DNA from: Streptomyces sp. NBC_01446
GTDB taxonomy: Bacteria; Actinomycetota; Actinomycetes; Streptomycetales; Streptomycetaceae
Direction: 5' to 3'
Assembly (NCBI RefSeq): GCF_026340095.1
Contig: NZ_JAPEPO010000003.1
Coordinates: 496,001 to 560,000, forward strand
Length of the DNA: 64,000 nt
Under the pieces are notes generated by a model. The model saw only the letters and a program-made list of their open reading frames with translations, was not told the DNA's origin and searched no databases. Both the position numbers and the translations under genes were made by a program. Shown piece by piece: positions 34,915 through 43,628 of the stretch; the stretch's first letter is position 1; each line of letters starts with the position of its first letter.

Positions 34915-35913
34915 ATGATGGCATCTGCGGTCTCTGGCATACGACGCCGCACATGGCGTCCTCATAGCGCGGCGGCGGTGTGCGCCGTCGCTGCCTTGTG
35001 CACAGCGGCAGCGCCTGCGGCTACCGCGGACGGCGGCACAGGCGGTGCGAAACCCACCATCGTGCTTGTGCACGGTGCCTTCGCCGACGGTTCCAGCTGG
35101 AACGGGGTGATCGAGCGGCTGGAGCGTCGCGGCTACACGGTCATGGCCCCGGCCAACCCGCTGCGCGGGCTGTACAGCGACGCGGCCTACATCGCCTCCG
35201 TACTCAAGAGTGTCAAGGGCCCCGTCGTGCTGGCCGGGCACTCCTACGGTGGAGCCGTGATCAGTACGGCCGCGGCCGGCAATCCCCAGGTGAAGTCCCT
35301 CGTGTACATCTCGGCGCTGATGCCGGACGTGGGCGAGAGCGGCATGTCGCTCTCCGCGCGGTTCCCCAGCGCGCTCGGCACCGCCACCACATCCGTGCCC
35401 TACCAGGCCGGCAGCACTAGCGGAACCGACCTGTACCTCAAGCACGACAAGGTCCACCCGGTCTTCGCCGCCTGCCTGTCAGCCGGCCAAGCGAACCTCC
35501 TGGCAGACACCCAACGGCCCGCGGCCACCACCGCGTTCTCCGAGGCAGCCAAGGTCGCGGCGTGGAAGGACATACCGTCCTGGGCTCTGGTCGGCCGGCA
35601 GGACATGACCATCAACCCGGACCAGGAACGCTTCGAGGCCAAACGCGCCCACTCCCACACCGTGGAGATCAACACCTGCCACGTGTCCCTGATCGCGCGC
35701 CCCGACGCCGTCGCCGACCTCATCCTCCAGGCCACCACTATCGCTATGACCGCTCCCACCGGTGCTGATGCTGCCCGCTCGGCCCTTGCGGACACGGGTT
35801 CCTCCTGGAGTTTGAAGCACACCATCACCTTCGGCGGCATCGCCGGCGCGTTCTTGGCCGCCGGCTCTGCTGCCGTCCTCGCCGGCCGCCGTGTACGACA
35901 CCGCACACACTGA
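34915..35913 (+). CDS. Exported alpha/beta hydrolase with a C-terminal membrane anchor
   Basis: The 332-residue protein has an N-terminal signal (AAAVCAVAALCTAAAPAATA), then an alpha/beta hydrolase domain: oxyanion HGAFADGSSW, nucleophile serine in GHSYGGAVIS near residue 118, acid in LVGRQDMTINPD and histidine in NTCHVSLIARPDAV. The C-terminus has a membrane helix (GGIAGAFLAAGSAAVLAG) and an RRVRHRTH tail, a sortase-free anchor. The domain is close to the pyrethroid-hydrolase/salicylate-esterase-like group; the substrate is unknown. A start at 34918 (second ATG) is equally possible. Confidence 0.88.
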   Translation: MMASAVSGIRRRTWRPHSAAAVCAVAALCTAAAPAATADGGTGGAKPTIVLVHGAFADGSSWNGVIERLERRGYTVMAPANPLRGLYSDAAYIASVLKSVKGPVVLAGHSYGGAVISTAAAGNPQVKSLVYISALMPDVGESGMSLSARFPSALGTATTSVPYQAGSTSGTDLYLKHDKVHPVFAACLSAGQANLLADTQRPAATTAFSEAAKVAAWKDIPSWALVGRQDMTINPDQERFEAKRAHSHTVEINTCHVSLIARPDAVADLILQATTIAMTAPTGADAARSALADTGSSWSLKHTITFGGIAGAFLAAGSAAVLAGRRVRHRTH

Positions 35914-35986
35914 CAGGGGGTCTAAAACTGACGGACGGCCGGGTGTGGCCGCGGGTGGCGGACGACCTGTGGACCAGGCCAGCCTG

Positions 35987-36841
35987 TCATGGTGCTGATG
36001 AGAAGGTATTCTCGGCCCAGTCGGCGAACGACGTCCACCGCAGATCGGGATGGGCGGAGTGCAGCGCCGGCACGTCGACGCGGTAGCCGTGGCCACGCAG
36101 GAACGTCCACATCGCTCGCATGTCGTCGTTGCCGATCTCGTCGAGCTGCACTTCGTTGTGGCGAACGGTCCGACCGAGCGCCGTGCTCAACGTGGCGGCC
36201 ATGTCATCGGGCGTGGGGGCGTCGCCGGCGAGCTCGATGCGCTGTCCGATGAACATGTCTGGTGCGGCGAAGACGGCGGCGGTGAACTCGCCCAGGTCGG
36301 GGCGTGCCAGTTGTTGCAGCGGGCGGTCTGGGGGCAGCGGCAGATCGAGCACCCCCTGGCGGATCCGGTCCACGTCACCGAGGGCGTTGTCGAAGAAATA
36401 AGTGGGACCCAAGATTGTGTAGGGCACGTCGCCTGCGGCCAGTTCCCGTTCGATCACTGCTTTGGTCTCGAAGTGTGGCACGCCAGTTTCCTGGTCGGCC
36501 CCTGCGACGGAACTGAAGACCAAATGTGGCACACGGGCCTCATGCGCGGCCGTGAGAATGGCCTGGCCCTGTGCGATCTCGGCGGCCGGCCCTGACTCGA
36601 AGGGCGTGGTCATCGCGAACACACCGGATACTTCCCGCATGGCCGAGGCCAGGGACTCGCGGTCTCTGAGATCTCCGCCAACAACCTCGACGTCGCGGGC
36701 GGCCAGGCGTCGGGCCGAAGCGGATTGAGGGTTGCGGACCAGGCCACGGACGGCCACACCGCGGGACAGCATCGCGCTGACGACGGCACTGCCCTGACCC
36801 CCGGTGGATCCGAGTACCAGCACCGGCTGGTCGACATTCAT
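35987..36841 (-). CDS. NmrA-family NAD(P)-binding protein
   Basis: The 284-residue protein starts with the Rossmann motif VLVLGSTGGQGSAVVSAML and continues LVRNPQSASARRLAARDVEV, GVFAMTTPFE and VFSSVAGADQETGVPHFETK, which are typical NmrA-like features. Members bind NAD(P)(H), and some act as redox sensors or reductases. The lysine of HFETKAVIE sits where the SDR catalytic lysine would be. AGGAGTCTTCATC precedes the ATG. Confidence 0.92.
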   Translation of the reverse strand: MNVDQPVLVLGSTGGQGSAVVSAMLSRGVAVRGLVRNPQSASARRLAARDVEVVGGDLRDRESLASAMREVSGVFAMTTPFESGPAAEIAQGQAILTAAHEARVPHLVFSSVAGADQETGVPHFETKAVIERELAAGDVPYTILGPTYFFDNALGDVDRIRQGVLDLPLPPDRPLQQLARPDLGEFTAAVFAAPDMFIGQRIELAGDAPTPDDMAATLSTALGRTVRHNEVQLDEIGNDDMRAMWTFLRGHGYRVDVPALHSAHPDLRWTSFADWAENTFSSAP

Positions 36842-37057
36842 GATGAAGACTCCTTCCGAATCGGCCCTACAGGGCCTCGCCGCCTCTGGTGAGACCGGGC
36901 CGTTGGATCACTGTCCTGGCGAGGCAGGCGCAGCGGTTGCTCGTGGAGCATGCCAAGCGTTCCGGTGCGATGGCCGGTGGGGCGCGCCGGGTTGCCTGAT
37001 TCTTCCGCTGAGGGCAGCGTGGTCGGTATCGGTCAGTTGTCCTGGGAGGAGTGTGCT

Positions 37058-38044
37058 GTGGCCATGGTCTTTCGTGGGGCGTCGCGGACGACGTGGCCGC
37101 GGCTGCGGGTCGCCGACTGGACCGAGACCCGGGACACACTGCACATGTGGACCCAGATCGTTGGCAAGATCCGGCTGGCCCACGCGCCCCTGGTCAATCA
37201 CTGGTGGCAGGTCACCATGTACGTCAGCCCGCGCGGCCTGACCACGTCGGCGATCCCCTACCGCTCAGGCGTCTTCGACATCGAGTTCGACTTCCTCGAC
37301 CATCAGCTGTGTGTCCGCAGCAGCGACGGCACCAACCGCAGCGTGGCCCTGGAGTCGAGACCGGTAGCTGACTTTTACCGCGAGACGATGCACGCCCTGG
37401 GTGAGTTGGGTATTGAGACAAAGATCCAGGCGTCTCCGAACGAGGTGGAACCGGCGATCCCCTTCGATGAGGACTACCAGCACGCTTCCTACGACCCGAG
37501 CGCCGCACAGCTCTTCTGGCAGCAGTTGCTGCAGGCCAACCGGGTGCTGGGGGAGTTCCGCTCGTGCTTCGTCGGCAAGGTCAGCCCGGTGCACTTCTTC
37601 TGGGGTGCCATGGACCTGGCCTGCACGAGGTTCTCAGGACGGGCGGCCCCGCCGCATCCTGGCGGCGCCCCGAACTGCGGTGACTGGGTGATGATGGAAG
37701 GCTACTCCCGCGAGTTGAGCAGCTGTGGTTTCTGGCCCGGCGGCGGTGAAGAGGGAGCCTTTTACTCGTACGCCTATCCCGAGCCGGATGGCTTCGCCGC
37801 GCAGCCGGTCACCCCGGCCGACGCGTTCTACAGCCCTGAACACGGTCAGTTCCTACTCCCGTACGAGGCGGTGCGTACTGCGGCCGACCCAGACCGGGTA
37901 CTGGCTGGTTTCCTGCACACAACCTACGAGGCTGCTGCGGAACACGGTGGCTGGGACCGGGCGGCCCTGGAAGAGGACCCGAACCGGTGGCGAGAGCACC
38001 GTAGATCATCGCCTTCGGTGAGCGTGCATGACGATCTGCAATAA
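37058..38044 (+). CDS. DUF5996 family protein
   Basis: GTG 37058 lies seven bases after GGGAGGA and gives 328 residues starting MAMVFRGASRTTWPRL. The sequence has the DUF5996 pattern: WTQIVGKIRLAHAPLVNHWW, FDIEFDFLDHQL, PVHFFWGAMDLACTRFSGR and EGAFYSYAYPEPDG. The family is widespread, soluble and of unknown function; the conserved H, W and E residues suggest an enzyme. On the plus strand just upstream (36900-37002) a frame ending HAKRSGAMAGGARRVA may be a remnant of another gene. Confidence 0.9.
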   Translation: MAMVFRGASRTTWPRLRVADWTETRDTLHMWTQIVGKIRLAHAPLVNHWWQVTMYVSPRGLTTSAIPYRSGVFDIEFDFLDHQLCVRSSDGTNRSVALESRPVADFYRETMHALGELGIETKIQASPNEVEPAIPFDEDYQHASYDPSAAQLFWQQLLQANRVLGEFRSCFVGKVSPVHFFWGAMDLACTRFSGRAAPPHPGGAPNCGDWVMMEGYSRELSSCGFWPGGGEEGAFYSYAYPEPDGFAAQPVTPADAFYSPEHGQFLLPYEAVRTAADPDRVLAGFLHTTYEAAAEHGGWDRAALEEDPNRWREHRRSSPSVSVHDDLQ

Positions 38045-38255
38045 CCTTGCGGCAGCGGTGGACCGGCACTGAGGCAGGGCCGTCCCGTGGCGGGCGCTTC
38101 GCCGGGACCGGCAGCCACCGGCGTCGGCCTCACCGCCCCTGGAAGGTCGGCCACTATGGGTACTTGGTCTTCCCTTAGTTCGGCAGTCGGCCGCTTCCGA
38201 GCCGCGAAGCCGAGGTTTGGTCCACCCGAGCGTCGCTTCCGGAGCGTGGCGGCCG

Positions 38256-39218
38256 TCATACGTGTCCATCGGCCGGCCGGACGTCCTCGGCCGTCCAAGG
38301 CCGGACGCTCGTCAACTCCGCCTCGGCGGCACATGCGAGGAGTTCCGCGCGGGTGACGGCATCGGTGCGCGTCGACGGGACGGTGCAGGCGTGGGCGCCA
38401 GCGATCGCTCCGTACAGGGCACAGCGCCGCGGGTCTTCGCCGTTCAGCCAGCCGAGCAGGAATCCAGAGGCGAAGGCGTCGCCCGCGCCGTTGGAGTCCA
38501 CCACCGGGGCGGAGGGCGTGATCGTCGGTACGTGCGTCACCTCGCCGTCCGCCAGCAGGTAGGCGCCCTCGGCGCCAGCGGTGGCCACGACGATCCGGGC
38601 CCGACCGCGGGAGGCGATGTCGCGCATGGTGCACTCCGGGTCGGTCAGTGCGGTGGTGGACACGAAGACGACATCCGCCTCCAGGGCGAACGGCTCGTGG
38701 TATGGGTTGACGCCGTCCCAGTTGTGCAGGTCGGTCGAGAGGGTGACACCGGCCTCGCGGAGCAGGGGCAGCGCCTGTGCGCAGGGGTGTGTGATGACGA
38801 CGTGCGCGTGGCGGCTGGCGGCGGCCAGTTCGCGTACCTTCGCCTCGGGCAGCCGGTCGGACTCGCGGGAGCGGGTGTCGTCGTAGAGGGACAGCCGTCG
38901 CCCGTCGGATCCGACGAGGTTGACCGCGCGCTTGGTGCCCGCGGGCTGCGGGATCGCGGTGAGGGGAATGCCGTGATCGCGGTGGAGGGCGCGGACCAGC
39001 TCTCCCTCGTGGTCGTCTCCAATCATGTCGAGATGATGAGTGCGCAGCCCCAGGGCGGTCAGTCCCAGCGCGACGAAGTCGCCGCTCTGCCCCGCGCGGG
39101 CCGTGATACCGGGCCGGATCATGTAACTGTCGGAGAAAGGGAGCGGCAGTTCAGGGACATGAACGATCGTGTCCACGCCCGCGCCGCCCAGGACCAGGAC
39201 GTCGATGTGGGTGGTCAT
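38256..39218 (-). CDS. PfkB-family carbohydrate kinase
   Basis: The 320-residue protein carries the N-terminal PfkB signature region (SGDFVALGLTALGLRTHHLD) and the C-terminal signature with catalytic aspartate VVDSNGAGDAFASGFLLGWL near residue 250. VGSDGRRLSLYDDTRS and DLHNWDGVNPYHEPFA lie in the substrate lid and acceptor site. It is a ribokinase-like sugar or nucleoside kinase; the sugar cannot be read from the sequence. AGAGAGGAACCCG lies before the ATG. Confidence 0.92.
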   Translation of the reverse strand: MTTHIDVLVLGGAGVDTIVHVPELPLPFSDSYMIRPGITARAGQSGDFVALGLTALGLRTHHLDMIGDDHEGELVRALHRDHGIPLTAIPQPAGTKRAVNLVGSDGRRLSLYDDTRSRESDRLPEAKVRELAAASRHAHVVITHPCAQALPLLREAGVTLSTDLHNWDGVNPYHEPFALEADVVFVSTTALTDPECTMRDIASRGRARIVVATAGAEGAYLLADGEVTHVPTITPSAPVVDSNGAGDAFASGFLLGWLNGEDPRRCALYGAIAGAHACTVPSTRTDAVTRAELLACAAEAELTSVRPWTAEDVRPADGHV

Positions 39219-39251
39219 CGGGTTCCTCTCTGCCGGTCATCGTCAGCTGAG

Positions 39252-39834
39252 TCAAACAGGGGGCCGGGGCCGTGCCAAGAACCTCCTGGAATTTTCGGCT
39301 GGTTCGTCGTGGTGCTGGGCTTGACGGGCGCGCAACAGGTCGGCGCCACCGGATCGCCGCGGCGCACTGATTCGAGCTGTCGGTGGAGACCGGGCGTTGA
39401 AGTTCCCCTGTGATGTCGGACGCGCCATCAGCGTTGCCGCCTCGCGCAGCATTCGCAGGTGTTCGGCAGTGCTCTGCGGCAGACCGAGGCTGGCGAGGTG
39501 CTCCTCGCGGAAGAGGTAGGCGTACACCTCGTACGCGATGGACAGCAGTCGGGCCGCGTCCGAAGTGGGCGGCTCACCGTGCTGCTTGATGAAGCCGAGC
39601 GCGAGCTGCTCGACGCCACTCCAGTCGTCTCGTCTGCCTGCAAGAGCTGGGACTTGACCCGCTCCCAGTCGGCGACAAGGTGTTGGACTCGAAGCGGAAG
39701 AAGTTCTCGGCCGGGTCGATGGTTATGCACCGGCCCTCGACCTGGATGCCGGGCAGGCGGCTCCAGCGCGTGTCGAACGCCTCGGTCAGCTCGACCATGA
39801 CGGCCGTACGGGTTGCGATATCGGTGGTGATCAT
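39252..39834 (-). pseudogene. Conserved actinobacterial protein broken by two frameshifts
   Basis: ATG 39834 opens MITTDIATRTAVMVELTEAF and GIQVEGRCITIDPAENFFRF. Near 39686 the match moves to the next frame (VADWERVKSQLLQADETTGV) and near 39622 to the third (EVYAYLFREEHLASLGLPQS, LRMLREAATLMARP). Each change is explained by one missing base. The pieces together resemble one hypothetical protein known widely in Streptomyces. Sequencing error is possible, but two independent losses favour decay. Confidence 0.6.
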
Positions 39835-39938
39835 CGGGGTCTCCGTCTCTGTTCGGCCGGGTCCGGGCAAAGGAATGCCCGAACCCGATGCGGGGGTGCG
39901 GAACTTGGGAGCCGCCCGGCCAGGTGGGGAGCCTGGAT

Positions 39939-40346
39939 TCACGGTCGGACTTCGTTGCTCTTCGCGGCGACCTGGCGCCGGGCGACCACGGTCCGGCAGG
40001 AGTGCAGTGCGGCAGCGAACAGGCAGACGGCGCTGCTGTCGGTGCGGGCTCCTCGCACGGTCTTGTCGTCGACGGCCAGGCCCACCAGCCTGTCGCCGGG
40101 TTCGTCGTCCGGGTCGGCGGCGTACCGGGCGAGCCAGGCGCCCACGGTGTCGTCCAGGGCGTCGCCGTCCAGGCGGGACAGGAGTCGTCCCAGCGTGGAG
40201 GCGTTAGGTGTGCTGGAGATCAGTCCGAGTCGTTCGCGCAGACCGGAGCCGGTATCGGCGGCGAAGCGGGAGATGGCGGCCAGGGACGTGGCTCCGCCGA
40301 GGACGGCGACCAGACACAGGGCCTGCGAAGAACCCGCTGACCAAAC
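39939..40346 (-). pseudogene. ISAs1-family transposase, N-terminal remnant
   Basis: The minus strand encodes SSQALCLVAVLGGATSLAAI, RERLGLISSTPNASTLGRLL, LDGDALDDTVGAWLARYAAD and GLAVDDKTVRGARTD, the N-terminal half of ISAs1 transposases up to the first catalytic aspartate. The catalytic domain beyond VAAKSNEV is missing, and the natural start is also absent. Confidence 0.8.
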
Positions 40347-40436
40347 CCTCACCCGCCTCGATGACGTCGACCGATGCCGCAGGCAGGCAGCGGCGGGGCC
40401 CGAGTGCCCCGGCCGCGTGCCCGCCCGGATGGTGTG

Positions 40437-41015
40437 TCAGACCACGGCGAGGCGGTCCACCAGCAGCTCCATCCTCCGCTCGGTGTCCTCCGGCGGCAGC
40501 CGTCCCGCCCGGGTCAGGGTCGCGATCCCGTGCAGAGCCGCCCAGAACACCTCGGTGAACAGCCCCGGGTGGACGCCGTCACCGGCGACCTCGCCGAGGA
40601 CCTCCACCAGCGCGGCGAAGGCGTCCTTGAGAGGTTCCGGGGTGTCCTCCTGCGCGTATGCCAGGCCGCCGTCGAGCTGGAACAGGGCGTCGTAGACAGC
40701 CGAGTTGCGCTCGGCGAAGTCGAGGTAGCCGCGGGCGAGGGCGACGACCCGCTCGCGCGGACCGTCCGCGGCGGAGGTCGCGGCCCGCAGCGCGACGGCC
40801 ATCTCGGTGGCGCCCTCCAGGGCGACGGCGCCGATGATCTCGCGCTTGCCGCGGAAATGGCTGTAGAGGACGGGCTGGCTGTACTCGATGCGCTCGGCGA
40901 GCCGGCGCGTGGTGACCGCGTCCCAGCCCTGCTGCTCGGCGAGTTCACGGGCCGTCGCCACGATCAGGCGCTCACGGGCCGCCCGTTCGCGCTGCTTGCG
41001 TTCATGTACCGACAT
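40437..41015 (-). CDS. TetR-family transcriptional regulator
   Basis: The 192-residue protein has a TetR N-terminal helix-turn-helix (ERLIVATARELAEQQGWDAV, TRRLAERIEYSQPVLYSHF) and a TetR_C ligand domain (AERNSAVYDALFQLDGGLAY). It diverges from the DUF1772 gene, and the 91 bases between them contain two CTAGC-N3-GCTAG palindromes, one next to its own start. It therefore probably represses both itself and the DUF1772/DUF4267 pair. Confidence 0.93.
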   Translation of the reverse strand: MSVHERKQRERAARERLIVATARELAEQQGWDAVTTRRLAERIEYSQPVLYSHFRGKREIIGAVALEGATEMAVALRAATSAADGPRERVVALARGYLDFAERNSAVYDALFQLDGGLAYAQEDTPEPLKDAFAALVEVLGEVAGDGVHPGLFTEVFWAALHGIATLTRAGRLPPEDTERRMELLVDRLAVV

Positions 41016-41024
41016 GATTCGATC

Positions 41025-41088
41025 CTAGCATCGCTAGACAATCAAGCGGCAGTAGTACTAGCGTTAGCTCCACAGCTAGCAACGCTAG
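41025..41088. promoter_or_regulatory. Paired CTAGC-N3-GCTAG operators between TetR and DUF1772 genes
   Basis: CTAGCATCGCTAG (41025-41037) and CTAGCAACGCTAG (41076-41088) are 13-bp palindromes with the same half-sites. A weaker copy, CTAGCGTTAG, lies at 41058-41067. Such AT-containing repeats stand out from the local GC background and fit TetR operators controlling both directions. Confidence 0.75.
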
Positions 41089-41106
41089 ATATCTGGAGGG
41101 GTCGTC

Positions 41107-41553
41107 ATGCTCAACGCACTCGAGGTCGTCACCACCGTGGTCGTCGGCGTGATGGTGGGGGTGGAGTTCTCCGTCGCCTTCGTCATCAACCGGATCCTCA
41201 ACGCACTTCCCGGCGACGCCGGCCAACTCGGCCACGCCCACGGCGGCCGGATGCTCGGCGCCGTGATGCCGTTCTGGTACATCGGCTCGCTCGTCCTCGC
41301 CGTGATCTGGGCCATCGCCGGATGGCACGACCACGGCACCGGACTCGTCGTCACCGCCGCCGGACTGCTGATCCTCAGCGTCATCATGTCGATCCTGCTG
41401 CTCGTCCCGATCAACAACCGGAACAAGACGTGGACCCCCGAGAACCGGCCCGCCGACTGGAAGGAGCAGCTGAACCGCTGGAACCGCTGGCACTACGTCC
41501 GCGTCGCCGTCCTCATCGCCGCCTTCACCCTGCTGGCCGCCGCCCTCACCTGA
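41107..41553 (+). CDS. DUF1772 membrane protein
   Basis: The 148-residue protein starts with GGAGGGG upstream and has four predicted membrane helices (VVTTVVVGVMVGVEFSVAFV, VLAVIWAIAGW, LLILSVIMSILLLVPI, VRVAVLIAAFTLLAAA). The PINNRNKTW loop and the RWNRWHYVR motif before the last helix are typical of DUF1772 (anthrone-oxygenase-like). Function is mostly unknown. It is controlled by the divergent TetR protein. Confidence 0.9.
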   Translation: MLNALEVVTTVVVGVMVGVEFSVAFVINRILNALPGDAGQLGHAHGGRMLGAVMPFWYIGSLVLAVIWAIAGWHDHGTGLVVTAAGLLILSVIMSILLLVPINNRNKTWTPENRPADWKEQLNRWNRWHYVRVAVLIAAFTLLAAALT

Positions 41554-41785
41554 GCCTGCGGGCTGACACCGCGCCGGTGGCGCACAATCCCCACTCCCCG
41601 GGCGACGGCGGGCCACCGAAATCCCAACGTCCGGGAATGCAGCTGCCGTTCAGATCCCACAACTGCGATTCCGACGAACCACGCCTCTCGATCAGCCGCG
41701 TCCGCGCGGCCTGATCAGGCCCCACGCGACTCAGCAAGCACCACGAAACTCACCAAGTTGGCGAAGACTCTTAAGGAGAAGAACA

Positions 41786-42211
41786 ATGTCGCTGAAGAAG
41801 ATCAACACCGTCCTGGCCGCCGCCTTCATCCTCTTCGTCCTCTGGTTCGGGACGGAGTTCATCGTGAGCCCGGAGACGACGGCGCCGGGCTTCGGCCTGC
41901 CGAGCTGGCCGTCCGGCGACGGCGACGGCTTCCTGATCATCAAGGGAATCCGCGACGTCGTCATGGCCCTGGTCCTGGGCATCCTGCTGGTGACGGGCCA
42001 CCGCCGGGCGCTGGGCTGGGCGTTGCTGGTGGAGGCCCTCGCCGCGTACGGCGACATGACCACCGTGCTGGCCCACCACGGCTCCGTGGCCACCGCGCTC
42101 GGCGTCCACGCCCTGACCGCGACACTGATGGTGGTCAACGGCCTGCTGATCATGCGCGAAACCCGCAAGGCCGCGGCCGCTCCGGCAACGCCCGCCCCTC
42201 AGCCCGCCTAA
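41786..42211 (+). CDS. DUF4267 membrane protein
   Basis: The 141-residue protein has four predicted helices (INTVLAAAFILFVLWFG, GIRDVVMALVLGILLV, LGWALLVEALAAYGD, LTATLMVVNGLLIM). The region GFGLPSWPSGDGDGFLIIKG followed by IRD is typical of DUF4267. AAGGAGAAGAACA precedes ATG 41786. It is 232 bases after the DUF1772 gene on the same strand and is likely in its regulon. Function is unknown. Confidence 0.85.
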   Translation: MSLKKINTVLAAAFILFVLWFGTEFIVSPETTAPGFGLPSWPSGDGDGFLIIKGIRDVVMALVLGILLVTGHRRALGWALLVEALAAYGDMTTVLAHHGSVATALGVHALTATLMVVNGLLIMRETRKAAAAPATPAPQPA

Positions 42212-42432
42212 CCTCGCAACAGCAGATCGTGGGAGTCGGAGCCCCTCTCAGCGATACACCTAACCGACCGCCGAGCAGTCGGCATCGGACACATGGCGCG
42301 TCGTGGCGTGCTGTTGCCAAGAGGCCCAACTGGTCGGACGTAGGTGGGACGAGTGTTGTTCAGGGTACCGACTCGAGGAGTGAGCGGGCGACGTTCGCGT
42401 AGTGGATGGCGGAACCCGCCGTGGAGCGAGGG

Positions 42433-42816
42433 GTGTCGGAAGTGATTCGAAAACTGCAGGCAGTCGTGCTGGACTGCGCTGATGCGGAACGGCTAGCGAA
42501 GTTCTACGCGGATTTCCTCGGCGGCCGGGCGGTCCCGGACCCTGAGGATGCCGACTGGGTCGAGGTGAGCGGGTTCGAGGGGACGCCGCTGGCCTGCCAG
42601 CGGGTGGACGGCTACCAACCGCCCCAGTGGCCCGGCCAGGAGCACCCGCAGCAGCTCCACCTGGACTTCGACGTGGATGACCTCGACGGGGAGGAGGAGC
42701 GGGCGCTCGCCCTCGGCGCGACCGTGCTGGAGCGGACGGACCAGCTTCGCCCGGGGGTCAACTGGCGGGTCTACGCGGACCCGGCCGGCCATCCGTTCTG
42801 TCTCTGCCTCCACTGA
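42433..42816 (+). CDS. VOC-family (glyoxalase-like) protein
   Basis: GTG 42433 follows GGAGCGAGGG and gives 127 residues; an ATG at 42406 would add nine residues without a ribosome site. Both beta-alpha-beta repeats of the VOC fold are present (LQAVVLDCADAERLAKFYAD, and QLHLDFDVDDLDGEEERALA to VYADPAGHPFCLCLH). The metal-site histidine is in LHLDFDV and the glutamate position is replaced by C in FCLCLH, so a binding or resistance role is possible. Confidence 0.88.
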   Translation: MSEVIRKLQAVVLDCADAERLAKFYADFLGGRAVPDPEDADWVEVSGFEGTPLACQRVDGYQPPQWPGQEHPQQLHLDFDVDDLDGEEERALALGATVLERTDQLRPGVNWRVYADPAGHPFCLCLH

Positions 42817-43024
42817 GGCCATCGGACCCACTGTCCTGGCTCATGGCTGCCGCTGCCGGTACAGGCGCTGCGGACGCAAAGCCCTGTCCTTCGTCGGCAT
42901 CGTCATCGCCTCGTTTGCCGCTACACCGACTGAGACGACCTCGTGTCCGTCATGACGGGGGGGCAGGGCGGTTGTTGTTCGAAGTACCGATCCGAGGGTC
43001 GAGCGTTACGGCGCACAGTGTCAG

Positions 43025-43258
43025 GCGGCGTCCTTGAGGACTTGGGTGCGCACCTGGTCACAGCATGGGTTGCTCAGTCTGGAGACGTGCATTTGTCAGA
43101 TGCCGAGTTTCACCGATCCGCGTCTGGGTCATGTCGCGGAAGAACCGCAAGTAGAGGATGGTCCGTTCACGCTCGGGCAATGCGTGGCGACACGGCTTGC
43201 CTGCCTCGCGGTCGACGGCCGTCTCGAGGGCTACAGCCGCCAGCACCGCACACTGCGA
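43025..43258 (-). pseudogene. 3' remnant of a SigB/SigF-type sigma factor gene
   Basis: The minus strand encodes sigma region 4: LPERERTILYLRFFRDMTQT with RIGE, then after a one-base shift LGI, a stop, QMHVSRLS, and CDQVRTQVLKDAA. This is the region 4 helix-turn-helix of the Streptomyces stress-type sigma factors. A frameshift, an in-frame TGA and an insertion destroy it, and regions 2 and 3 are missing. Confidence 0.8.
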
Positions 43259-43260
43259 TG

Positions 43261-43295
43261 CCCTGCCCTGCCCTGCCCTGCCCTGCCCTGCCCTG
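43261..43295. repeat. CCCTG pentanucleotide repeat, seven copies
   Basis: Seven exact tandem CCCTG units lie exactly between the sigma-factor remnant and the LysE remnant. In the LysE frame they read as a GQGRA repeat. The repeat is likely the scar of slippage or end-joining at the deletion. Confidence 0.9.
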
Positions 43296-43473
43296 CCGCA
43301 ACAGCGATCACCATCGCCACGAACGCGGTGAACCGCCCCAGCGTCGCACTCACCGCCGCTACCCAGCCGTGTCGCAGCCCGTTGCGCAGACTCAGCAGTG
43401 GATTCACACCCGGCGTCGCCGCCACCAACATCGCCGTCGGCAAGAACGCCGCCCACTGCACATCAGAGAACAT
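43296..43473 (-). pseudogene. LysE-type translocator, N-terminal remnant
   Basis: ATG 43473 starts MFSDVQWAAFLPTAMLVAAT and continues PGVNPLLSLRNGLRHGW and GRFTAFVAMVIAVAA, the first two helices of LysE/RhtB exporters with the conserved PG(P/V)N motif. The match stops at the CCCTG repeat. About three quarters of the gene is missing. Confidence 0.75.
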
Positions 43474-43628
43474 CTTCGTGCCCTTGGGGTCGGGAGACAG
43501 TGCGGAGGGTGACGATCTGCCGTCCCCCGGCCAGAAACCGCGGGCGTCGTGCGCACCTCGGCCGGGCTGAGCACGGCGGCGTCGCGGCTCCGGTGACATC
43601 CCGGTGGCAGAGTTCTAACCTGGAGGGC

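Noticed and set aside
43261..43295. Possible CRISPR-like or coding repeat
   Set aside because: Units are 5 bp without spacers, so this is a simple tandem repeat.
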